Shown here piece after piece: positions 1 through 5,356 of a stretch of DNA of 6,638 nt (its first letter is position 1; each line of letters starts with the position of its first letter). A program made the position numbers and the translations under genes. Source of the stretch: Bacteroidia bacterium (GTDB lineage Bacteria > Bacteroidota > Bacteroidia > NS11-12g > UBA9320); the NCBI GenBank assembly GCA_013042025.1, contig JABDQY010000200.1, positions 1-6,638 on the forward strand, in the 5' to 3' direction. The notes under the pieces are model-generated. The model worked only from the letters and a program-made list of their open reading frames with translations, did no database searches and was not told the DNA's origin.

Positions 1-1941
1 GTACTTGTTTACTCCTACGATTATATCTTTACCTGCATCAATATTTGCTTGTTTCACCGCTGCACATTCCTCAATTCTCATCTTAGGAATACCGCTTTCG
101 ATAGCTTTCGCCATTCCGCCTAATTCTTCTATCTCAAGTATATACTCCCATGCATTCTGAGCCAGTTCATTGGTATATTCTTCTATCACGGTGCTTCCAC
201 CCCAAGGATCAATTACTTTGGTGATATCCGTTTCTTCTTGGATAATCTTTTGAGTGTTTCTTGCAATTTTTGCACTGAAATCGGTTGGTAACGCTATTGC
301 TTCATCAAAGCTATTTGTATGCAAACTTTGCGTTCCTCCGAATACAGCTGCCAACGCCTCAATAGTTGTTCTAGCCACATTGTTGTAAGGATCTTGTTCC
401 GTTAAACTCCAACCACTTGTTTGACAATGTGTACGAAGTGCCATCGATTTTGGATTCTGAGGGTCGAATTTCTTAATCAACTTAGCCCAAAGCAATCTAC
501 CTGCCCGAAGCTTTGCGATTTCCTTATAAAAGTTCATCCCAATCCCCCAAAAGAAGGAAAGTCGAGGTGCGAAATCGTCAATTGCCAAACCTGCTTCTAT
601 TCCTGTTCTTACATAGTCTAATCCGTCAGCAATAGTATATGCAAGCTCTAATTCTGGGGTAGCACCTGCTTCTTGCATATGGTAACCACTAATACTAATA
701 CTATTGAATTTTGGCATGTTTGCAGAAGTATACTTAAAAATATCTGAGATAATTCTCATGCTTGGTGCTGGCGGATAGATATAGGTATTTCTCACCATAA
801 ACTCTTTGAGAATATCATTTTGAATAGTTCCGGCTAGTTTGGTTTCGTCTACGCCTTGCTCCTTTGCGGCGGCAATATAAAATGCCATAATCGGAAGCAC
901 AGCTCCATTCATCGTCATACTAACAGAAATATCTCCGAGTGGAATTTCGTCAAAAAGGATTTTCATGTCCTCTATGCTATCAATTGCAACACCCGCCATT
1001 CCAACATCACCTGTCACCCTTGGGTGATCACTATCGTACCCTCTATGTGTTGCTAAATCAAATGCTACTGAAAGCCCTTTCTGCCCCGCGGCTAAATTTC
1101 GCTTATAAAAGGCATTGCTCTTCTCTGCTGTGCTAAATCCTGCATATTGCCGAATGGTCCAAGGACGAATAGCATACATGGTACTATAGGGTCCACGCAA
1201 ATACGGTGCGATTCCAGCTGTGAATGTTGAAGGAGTAGTTATCTGAGTTCTCATTAGATCTGGAGCTAGTTCTGTCAAGTATGCACTTGTTAACTTCTCC
1301 ATAAACCAACTTCCGCTTGCCGCATCATTAATCTCAGCCATATAACTCTCACTCTTTAAAAGTAGCAAGATGTTCTTTGCCAAGCGAAGACTTTGCTCAT
1401 TACTTTTGCCATTGAACGGAAGTATACAAATATGTTCTGCTCCGCCAATAATGGCTGAAGCTGCTGCTATCGTCTGTCTAACCAAGTTGTTATATTCAAA
1501 CTCATCATCACTCGGTGAAATAATTGTATTTAACTCGATTTCTGGATTTGCAATTTTAACAGCTCGCAACTTTGCTATATTCTCATAAAACTTAGTTCCT
1601 ATTTCGAAATAGCATCTAGCTTGTCCTTTGGTTTTTGTAAGGTTCTCTTTAGATAATGCACCGCAATTTAGACCTAGCTCATCTAGTGTAGAAATTGTTT
1701 TGTCCACTCCTTCCAAGCTGCCATCAGCTAGTAAGACTATCTTCCAAGCTGCGTTAGACAACGAGATTTTTGACGTACTGTTTTCATCAGTAGAAAATGG
1801 CTCAATTGAGATACCGTCCGAGGTGGTATACATCAATTCTTCAAGGTCTTTACCTCTCAAATCTTTAGTTGCTTTTGCTTGCCAATCTGCTAAGCTTGCT
1901 TTTTCAAACTCATTAAACGATAATGTTTTGTCCAATTGCAT
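1..1941 (-). CDS. mutB: Methylmalonyl-CoA mutase, compact small-subunit module fused to large subunit (partial, C-terminus off window)
   Basis: Adenosylcobalamin-dependent interconversion of (R)-methylmalonyl-CoA and succinyl-CoA in the cytoplasm (propionate, odd-chain and branched-chain acyl-CoA metabolism). The frame is open for 647 codons from ATG 1941-1939 to base 1. I read codons 1-252 one by one and found no frameshift. Residues 250-647 match the large-subunit TIM barrel closely. The CoA-binding stretch GPYSTMY...RPWTIRQYAGFSTAE starts at ~250. By alignment with the Propionibacterium enzyme, Y266, Q374 (TIQND), R384 (VRNTYIYPP) and H421 (SGYHMQEAGA) correspond to catalytic Y89, Q197, R207 and H244. 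The visible part ends at GVNKY, so the linker and the B12-binding domain (DxHxxG) must lie beyond the left edge. Residues 1-222 instead resemble a MutA small subunit: DWQAKATKDLRGKD near 18-31, FEIGTKFYENIAKLRA at 112-127, IIGGAEH at 164-170, KSESYMAEINDAASGSW at ~196-212. About 150 residues of the usual small-subunit barrel appear to be missing. No separate mutA lies upstream. The family is certain. The fusion reading is inference from remembered family sequences. Confidence 0.93.
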   Translation of the reverse strand, partial: MQLDKTLSFNEFEKASLADWQAKATKDLRGKDLEELMYTTSDGISIEPFSTDENSTSKISLSNAAWKIVLLADGSLEGVDKTISTLDELGLNCGALSKENLTKTKGQARCYFEIGTKFYENIAKLRAVKIANPEIELNTIISPSDDEFEYNNLVRQTIAAASAIIGGAEHICILPFNGKSNEQSLRLAKNILLLLKSESYMAEINDAASGSWFMEKLTSAYLTELAPDLMRTQITTPSTFTAGIAPYLRGPYSTMYAIRPWTIRQYAGFSTAEKSNAFYKRNLAAGQKGLSVAFDLATHRGYDSDHPRVTGDVGMAGVAIDSIEDMKILFDEIPLGDISVSMTMNGAVLPIMAFYIAAAKEQGVDETKLAGTIQNDILKEFMVRNTYIYPPAPSMRIISDIFKYTSANMPKFNSISISGYHMQEAGATPELELAYTIADGLDYVRTGIEAGLAIDDFAPRLSFFWGIGMNFYKEIAKLRAGRLLWAKLIKKFDPQNPKSMALRTHCQTSGWSLTEQDPYNNVARTTIEALAAVFGGTQSLHTNSFDEAIALPTDFSAKIARNTQKIIQEETDITKVIDPWGGSTVIEEYTNELAQNAWEYILEIEELGGMAKAIESGIPKMRIEECAAVKQANIDAGKDIIVGVNKY

Positions 1942-1995
1942 TGGTACAAATTTAAACTTACAGAGTTAACAGAGACTTACTTAAATTTGCCACCC
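1942..1995. promoter_or_regulatory. Shared divergent promoter region of mutase and enoyl-CoA hydratase
   Basis: The 54-bp gap between the two divergent start codons contains a perfect 9-bp inverted repeat, CAAATTTAA (1947-1955) and TTAAATTTG (1981-1989), centred on base 1968. Each arm contains TAAATTTG in its own outward direction (minus 1954-1947; plus 1982-1989). This matches the Bacteroidota -7 box TAnnTTTG. The boxes end 5 nt (minus) and 6 nt (plus) before the respective ATG, so transcripts would begin at or within a few bases of the start codon. The central part carries GTTAAC (1965-1970) and a repeated CAGAG (1961-1965, 1970-1974). No clear -33 TTTG is seen on either side. The boxes are seen in the sequence. 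Promoter function and leaderless initiation are inferred. Confidence 0.6.
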
Positions 1996-2763
1996 ATGTA
2001 CAACAACATTATCTCAGAAAAACAAGGAGTTGTTCAAATTATAACACTTAACCGTGAAGACAAGTTAAACGCTCTGAATATTGAACTTATACAAGAAATA
2101 GGGCAAGAAGTTGCTCGATTAAATAAAGAGAAATCCGTTCGAGGAATTATTCTCACCGGAAAAGGAACTAAAGCTTTTGCTGCCGGAGCAGATATTTCTG
2201 AATTTGCAAACTTTAATAGCTCGCAAGCTAAAGAGATGAGTGCAAGCGGAGGAAAAGTATTTGATAGTATTGAAGCTAGTGCTATTCCAGTAATTGCAGC
2301 AGTAAATGGTTTTGCTCTTGGAGGAGGTTGTGAGTTAACTATGTCTTGTCATGTTAGAATTGCAAGCGAAAACGCCAAATTTGGACAACCAGAAGTAAAT
2401 CTTGGGGTACCTCCTGGATATGGCGGAACACAACGATTAGCCCAAATAATTGGAAAAGGACGTGCACTGGATATGCTTATTACAGCTAAAAGTATTGATG
2501 CCCAAACGGCATTGGATTTTGGGTTGGTAACAAAAGTAGTTTCTTTAGAAGATTTGCTTCCTACTTGTATCACTTATGTGGAAAAACTCGCAGGAAAGTC
2601 TCCTTTAGCAATTGCAGAAGTAATTAAATGTACAAACGCTTTGTATGAAAATACAGACGGTTTTATATATGAAATAGACAGTTTTGCAACCAGCTTTGAA
2701 ACCAGTGACTTCAAGGAAGGAACAACTGCATTCCTTGAAAAACGTAAACCTAACTACTCATAA
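1996..2763 (+). CDS. Enoyl-CoA hydratase/isomerase (crotonase) family protein
   Basis: 255-residue crotonase-fold enzyme, the usual length for a stand-alone enoyl-CoA hydratase. It is expected to add water across the 2,3 double bond of short-chain enoyl-CoA thioesters in the cytoplasm. Features seen: KLNALN near 23-28; FAAGADI at 61-67 (first oxyanion-hole peptide and CoA binding); NGFALGGGCEL at 104-114 with the second oxyanion glycine and Glu113; FGQPEVNLGVPPGYGGTQRL at 129-148 with Glu133. Glu113 and Glu133 correspond to the two catalytic glutamates of rat mitochondrial hydratase (E144, E164), so hydratase rather than pure isomerase activity is likely. An in-frame ATG at 1936 would add 20 residues but overlaps the divergent mutase start and lies upstream of the TAnnTTTG box. 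ATG 1996 gives the normal N-terminus and is preferred. It is divergent from methylmalonyl-CoA mutase, which suits a role in acyl-CoA catabolism. The precise substrate (crotonyl, methacrylyl or tiglyl-CoA) cannot be read from sequence. Confidence 0.92.
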   Translation: MYNNIISEKQGVVQIITLNREDKLNALNIELIQEIGQEVARLNKEKSVRGIILTGKGTKAFAAGADISEFANFNSSQAKEMSASGGKVFDSIEASAIPVIAAVNGFALGGGCELTMSCHVRIASENAKFGQPEVNLGVPPGYGGTQRLAQIIGKGRALDMLITAKSIDAQTALDFGLVTKVVSLEDLLPTCITYVEKLAGKSPLAIAEVIKCTNALYENTDGFIYEIDSFATSFETSDFKEGTTAFLEKRKPNYS

Positions 2764-2800
2764 TATGACATTTTGGTGTGCCTTAATTTTTGGCATTCTA

Positions 2801-2831
2801 TTTGTTCATTAAGAGTTGAACATTAATTTTG
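2801..2831 (+). promoter_or_regulatory. Bacteroidota-type promoter for the first DUF1573 gene
   Basis: TTTG at 2801-2804 and TAATTTTG at 2824-2831 are separated by 19 bases. This agrees with the Bacteroidota primary sigma factor consensus (TTTG, about 19 nt, TAnnTTTG). Transcription would start around 2836-2840, giving a short A-rich leader before ATG 2853. It is the only promoter in the window with both elements clearly present. It lies in the 89-bp gap after the hydratase (2764-2852), which holds nothing else I can support. Confidence 0.65.
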
Positions 2832-2852
2832 AAACATATTAAAACAATAAAA

Positions 2853-3299
2853 ATGAAAAATTTATTCCTACTATTAGCTTTTGTATTCGGATTTACAACT
2901 TTGAGCCAGGCTCAAAATGATGGAAACAAACTAACACTTTCAACTGAGGCAACTCCTAAAATGGCTATTGAGAAAAAATCACATGATTTTGGAACAATTG
3001 AGGAAGGTGTGCAAGCAACAGTAACTTTTACTTTTAAAAATACAGGAAATGCTCCTTTAGTTTTAAATAGCGTTAAGGCTTCTTGTGGCTGTACTACTCC
3101 AAAATGGACCAAAGAGCCAGTTGCTCCAGGTGCAGAAGGTACTATTACTGCAATTTATAATTCTAAAGGAAGACCGGGTAACTTCACTAAAACTATCACC
3201 GTAAAGCATAATGGTGAAGGAGGAACTGAGTTTTTAACTATTCGCGGTGTTGTGAACAAAGCAGCTCCAGTAGTTAAGCCAACGGTAGTTGCACCTTAA
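2853..3299 (+). CDS. Secreted DUF1573 domain protein
   Basis: 148-residue protein of the DUF1573 family (PF07610), common in Bacteroidota and of unknown function. The signal peptide is clear: MKNLFLLLAFVFGFTTLSQA, probably cleaved after residue 20 before QND. There is no lipobox cysteine, so the product should be exported to the periplasm or beyond rather than lipidated. The immunoglobulin-like DUF1573 domain spans about residues 38-134. It contains the hallmarks HDFGTIEEG (44-52), FTFKNTGNAPLVL (59-71), SCGCTTPKW (77-85, cysteines 78 and 80) and a YNSKGRPGNFTKTITV segment (102-117). A short Pro/Val/Ala tail follows (136-148). A TTG start at 2829 is possible in frame but falls inside the -7 promoter box, so ATG 2853, which gives a clean signal peptide, is chosen. 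The gene has its own promoter upstream and an intrinsic terminator downstream. A paralogue follows immediately. Confidence 0.9.
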   Translation: MKNLFLLLAFVFGFTTLSQAQNDGNKLTLSTEATPKMAIEKKSHDFGTIEEGVQATVTFTFKNTGNAPLVLNSVKASCGCTTPKWTKEPVAPGAEGTITAIYNSKGRPGNFTKTITVKHNGEGGTEFLTIRGVVNKAAPVVKPTVVAP

Positions 3300-3321
3300 T
3301 TATTAATTCGAAAAATATTCT

Positions 3322-3350
3322 AAACCCTTTGCTTTGCAAGGGGTTTTTAG
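3322..3350 (+). terminator. Rho-independent terminator after the first DUF1573 gene
   Basis: An 11-bp stem, AAACCCTTTGC (3322-3332) with GCAAGGGGTTT (3336-3346), contains one T-G wobble and a 3-nt TTT loop. It runs into a T-tract (3344-3348). It lies 22 nt after the stop codon of the upstream gene and only 8 nt before the next ATG (3357). The hairpin was read directly. Efficiency is unknown, and partial read-through into the second DUF1573 gene is plausible because I see no good TAnnTTTG box for that gene. Confidence 0.8.
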
Positions 3351-3356
3351 TTTAAC

Positions 3357-3935
3357 ATGAAATATAGCATTGTTTGTATACTCGTTCTAGGTTTTCAACT
3401 TTGCCTTGGGCAAGAGCCAGAGGTTGAGGTGAATTCAATTCTTGAAAAACTAGAGAAGCTGGAGAAATTGAAAGAAAGCAATGATTCTATCTCTTCTATT
3501 GATTTAATATCCAATTCATCTATTCTTATACTTGCAGATTCTTCGAAAGGTACCGAAGCAAAACCAGAAGAATCTATAATCACAGTTTTAACGATTGCCG
3601 ATACCTCTAAAATTCTTCAACCCATAATTAGCTTTGACACCACAACATTTAATGTTGGAAGTATAACTCAAGGTGAAGTAGTAAAAAAGAAGTTCACTTT
3701 CAAGAACATAGGCACCGAAGATCTTGAAATTATTAATGTGATACCGGATTGCAGTTGCACGTCTCCTGAATGGAGTACCGAGATTGTTAGACCCAATATG
3801 AATGGGTACATTATAGCCACATATGATTCTCATGATGATATCGGTAAGTTTCTAAAAACTATAACCGTATTGCATAATGCAGGAGAAGGATTTACCTTCC
3901 TTGAAATAAGCGGTTTTGTTTCACCTAAACTTTAA
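3357..3935 (+). CDS. Secreted DUF1573 domain protein with N-terminal coiled-coil spacer
   Basis: 192-residue paralogue of the preceding gene. Residues 1-18 (MKYSIVCILVLGFQLCLG) form a signal peptide. The cysteine at 16 is not in a convincing lipobox (FQLC). Residues ~20-88 form a spacer absent from the neighbour. It begins with a heptad-like SILEKLEKLEKLKES (27-41), a short predicted coiled coil, and continues into a Ser/Asp/Glu-rich, probably flexible stretch. The DUF1573 domain covers about 90-188, with FDTTTFNVGSITQGE (93-107), KFTFKNIGTEDLEI (112-125), DCSCTSPEW (131-139, cysteines 132 and 134), YDSHDDIGKFLKTITV (156-171) and a final LEISGFV. The cysteine pair is kept, but SCGC has become DCSC. 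Function is unknown. The start follows the upstream terminator by 8 nt. The 3' end overlaps the convergent PLP-enzyme gene by 11 bp. Confidence 0.85.
   Translation: MKYSIVCILVLGFQLCLGQEPEVEVNSILEKLEKLEKLKESNDSISSIDLISNSSILILADSSKGTEAKPEESIITVLTIADTSKILQPIISFDTTTFNVGSITQGEVVKKKFTFKNIGTEDLEIINVIPDCSCTSPEWSTEIVRPNMNGYIIATYDSHDDIGKFLKTITVLHNAGEGFTFLEISGFVSPKL
3925..3935. other. Tail-to-tail overlap of two convergent genes
   Basis: The stop codon of the second DUF1573 gene (TAA, 3933-3935, plus) lies inside the last codons of the PLP enzyme gene. The PLP gene ends at TAG (3927-3925, minus). No intrinsic terminator is visible between them, so transcripts from both strands probably extend into each other. 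Confidence 0.9.
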
Positions 3936-4821
3936 AAAGGTTATCTGTCTTTCCAAACCATCCTGTTAATCCTCCTGTATGGATGGCTAAAACTTTACTG
4001 CCAGATTTAATCTTACCTGCTTCAATTTCCTTCTTTATCGCAACCATCATTTTACTTGTGTAAATTGGATCTAATAAGATTCCTGTTTCTTTCACAAAAT
4101 CTTGAGTAAATGCATCTAATTCAGTTGTTGTTTTTGCATATCCTCCAAAATGATAATTATCTAAAATTGTTGCGTTGTTAACTTTGAACTTATCTTTCAA
4201 TTCGTTTTGAATATACCTCTCTCCTTTCAATACTTGAACACCTAATAATTCTGCTGATTCCTCATTCTTTAAAATCGCCTTTGCCATTCCAGCAATTGTT
4301 GTTCCTGTTCCACACGACACAACTATATGCGTAAAAGTGTTTCTCTCGATCTCATCTATTATTGCCTCACAACCTGCCATTCCTTCCTCACATGCTCCAC
4401 CTTCTGGTATAAAAAGCTCACCCTCATGTATCCCTTGTTGTCTTGAGCCAAGCTTATACTCTTCGCGAGATAGAAATACCAGTTCCATTCCATATAATTC
4501 GCACAAATGAAGAACGGAGTTTTTGTTTTTTGGTTCTTCCCCACGAACAAAACCCTTTGAGGGAGTGCCCAGAATAGAACATGAACATGCTGTAGCTATT
4601 AAGTGATTTGAATAAGCACCTCCGTAGGTAACAATTTTTGTACAGTTTAAAAAATCGTTAGCCTTAAATATCCCCGAAAGCTTTCTCCATTTATTGCCTG
4701 AAATTATAGGATGAATTAAATCGTCTCTTTTCATCCATAACTCAACGTTATGTTTCTTATTCCATTTTGTTTCAATTTGGCAAATTGAACTTGGAATGTT
4801 TAAGTGTTCCTCAATATTCAT
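3925..4821 (-). CDS. PLP-dependent 1-aminocyclopropane-1-carboxylate deaminase / D-cysteine desulfhydrase family enzyme
   Basis: 298-residue cytoplasmic enzyme of the tryptophan-synthase-beta fold (fold type II PLP enzymes), the length usual for Bacteroidota members. Residues seen: MKRDDLIHPIISGNKWRKL (30-48) with Lys44 as the expected PLP Schiff-base lysine; GGAYSNH (67-73), whose Ser71-Asn72 equal the conserved SN contacting the substrate carboxylate; PEGGA (139-143); SCGTGTTIAG (169-178), the PLP phosphate-binding loop; and HTGGLTGWFG (281-290). True ACC deaminases have a Glu-Tyr pair near this last motif. HTGG(L/A)xG is what I associate with D-cysteine desulfhydrase (DcyD), so conversion of D-cysteine to pyruvate, ammonia and sulfide is the more likely activity. 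ATG 4821 overlaps the recX stop (ATGA, 4818-4821), indicating one operon and coupled translation. The family is firm; the substrate is inferred. Confidence 0.88.
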   Translation of the reverse strand: MNIEEHLNIPSSICQIETKWNKKHNVELWMKRDDLIHPIISGNKWRKLSGIFKANDFLNCTKIVTYGGAYSNHLIATACSCSILGTPSKGFVRGEEPKNKNSVLHLCELYGMELVFLSREEYKLGSRQQGIHEGELFIPEGGACEEGMAGCEAIIDEIERNTFTHIVVSCGTGTTIAGMAKAILKNEESAELLGVQVLKGERYIQNELKDKFKVNNATILDNYHFGGYAKTTTELDAFTQDFVKETGILLDPIYTSKMMVAIKKEIEAGKIKSGSKVLAIHTGGLTGWFGKTDNLFKV

Positions 4822-5333
4822 TTTGACTCAAAATTTGATTTTATGAAAGTCCAAACAAGATCCGGTTCATAGCCCTTGCTAATTACAAATTGAGCAGCTT
4901 TATAATTCTTTTGATATTCTTTTAGTTTGCTTAAACTCTCGATTTTTTTGGTTAAAACTTCTATTAATATTTGCTCATAAGCATTAGCATCAATCTCTGC
5001 TAAACCTTTCTTTATACAGTAATCAGAAATCTTCCGTCGTTTTAGTTCGAGCTTGATTCTATTTCGTCCCCACTTCTTATAGTTAAACTTTCCTCTTACA
5101 AACGCTTTAGCAAACCGTTCTTCGTTTATAAAATCTAGTTGAATCATATCATAAATAATCTCTTCAACCTCGTTTTTGTGCAAACCATAACCATATAATT
5201 TATCCCGCACTTCTTGATGACAACGTTCTTGATACGCACAATACTTGGCGATTTTCTTTTTTGCTTCTGAAGGTGTAATTTTATTGATAATCAAAATACC
5301 TTTAAGTGCTGCTAAATTAGTGTACAATAACAC
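4818..5333 (-). CDS. recX: Regulatory protein RecX
   Basis: RecX family protein, which in characterised bacteria binds RecA filaments and restrains recombination and SOS activation. Up to 171 residues, all-helical and strongly basic, made of repeated three-helix units. Features seen: SEAKKKIAKYCAYQERCHQEVRDKL (22-46); an LDFINEERFAKAFVRGKF motif (66-83), the most typical RecX signature; WGRNRIKLELKRRKIS (88-103); and a third unit ending KAAQFVISKGYEPDLVWTFI (145-164). The start is uncertain. GTG 5333 gives the longest form, but the first ~16 residues have no family match. A TTG at 5327 or 5294 could also be used, the latter beginning just before NKITPSEAKKK. No ATG is available in this region. 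The gene is first in a two-gene operon with the PLP enzyme (ATGA overlap) and divergent from murF, with only 15 bp between the proposed starts. No recA is in the window. Confidence 0.9.
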   Translation of the reverse strand: MLLYTNLAALKGILIINKITPSEAKKKIAKYCAYQERCHQEVRDKLYGYGLHKNEVEEIIYDMIQLDFINEERFAKAFVRGKFNYKKWGRNRIKLELKRRKISDYCIKKGLAEIDANAYEQILIEVLTKKIESLSKLKEYQKNYKAAQFVISKGYEPDLVWTFIKSNFESK

Positions 5334-5356
5334 TACTTTTGTATTGGGTTGTACAC
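5320..5356. repeat. 8-bp inverted repeat spanning the recX/murF start region
   Basis: GTGTACAA at 5320-5327 and TTGTACAC at 5349-5356 are perfect inverted copies separated by 21 bp. Each arm contains the palindrome TGTACA. The right arm begins exactly at the proposed TTG start of murF, and the left arm carries an in-frame TTG of recX. The murF -7 box lies between the arms. It could be an operator half-site pair or chance; the repeat itself is read directly. Confidence 0.6.
5334..5341 (+). promoter_or_regulatory. Candidate -7 promoter box (TACTTTTG) for murF
   Basis: TACTTTTG fits TAnnTTTG and ends 7 nt before the TTG start codon at 5349. A transcript would therefore begin almost at the start codon. 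No convincing TTTG is found about 19 nt upstream, so this is a partial match only. Confidence 0.45.

Noticed and set aside
421..1969. Several plus-strand open frames of 65-113 codons within the mutase region
   Set aside because: They lie opposite a well-conserved coding frame, have no recognisable domains and are shadows of the mutase gene.
1956..1980. Repeated CAGAG/ACTTAC units read as a phage or IS attachment site
   Set aside because: They are too short and unaccompanied by any integrase or transposase; an operator-like role is the simpler reading.
1936..1995. 20-residue N-terminal extension of the enoyl-CoA hydratase from ATG 1936
   Set aside because: It overlaps the divergent mutase start and the promoter boxes, has no family match, and the protein from ATG 1996 already has normal full length.
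2775..2797. Possible hairpin terminator after the hydratase (TGCC ... GGCA)
   Set aside because: The stem is only 4-5 bp with a 9-nt loop and no following T-tract, so it is too weak to call.
2829..2852. TTG start adding eight residues to the first DUF1573 protein
   Set aside because: The TTG is part of the -7 box TAATTTTG, so it would not be in the mRNA. ATG 2853 gives a standard signal peptide.
3369..3407. Lipoprotein signal in the second DUF1573 protein (cysteine at residue 16)
   Set aside because: The residues before the cysteine (FQL) do not fit the lipobox, which needs a small residue just before Cys. Cleavage before Gln19 fits better.
3395..3833. Minus-strand open frames opposite the second DUF1573 gene
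   Set aside because: They are antisense to a clear signal-peptide plus DUF1573 protein and show no family features.
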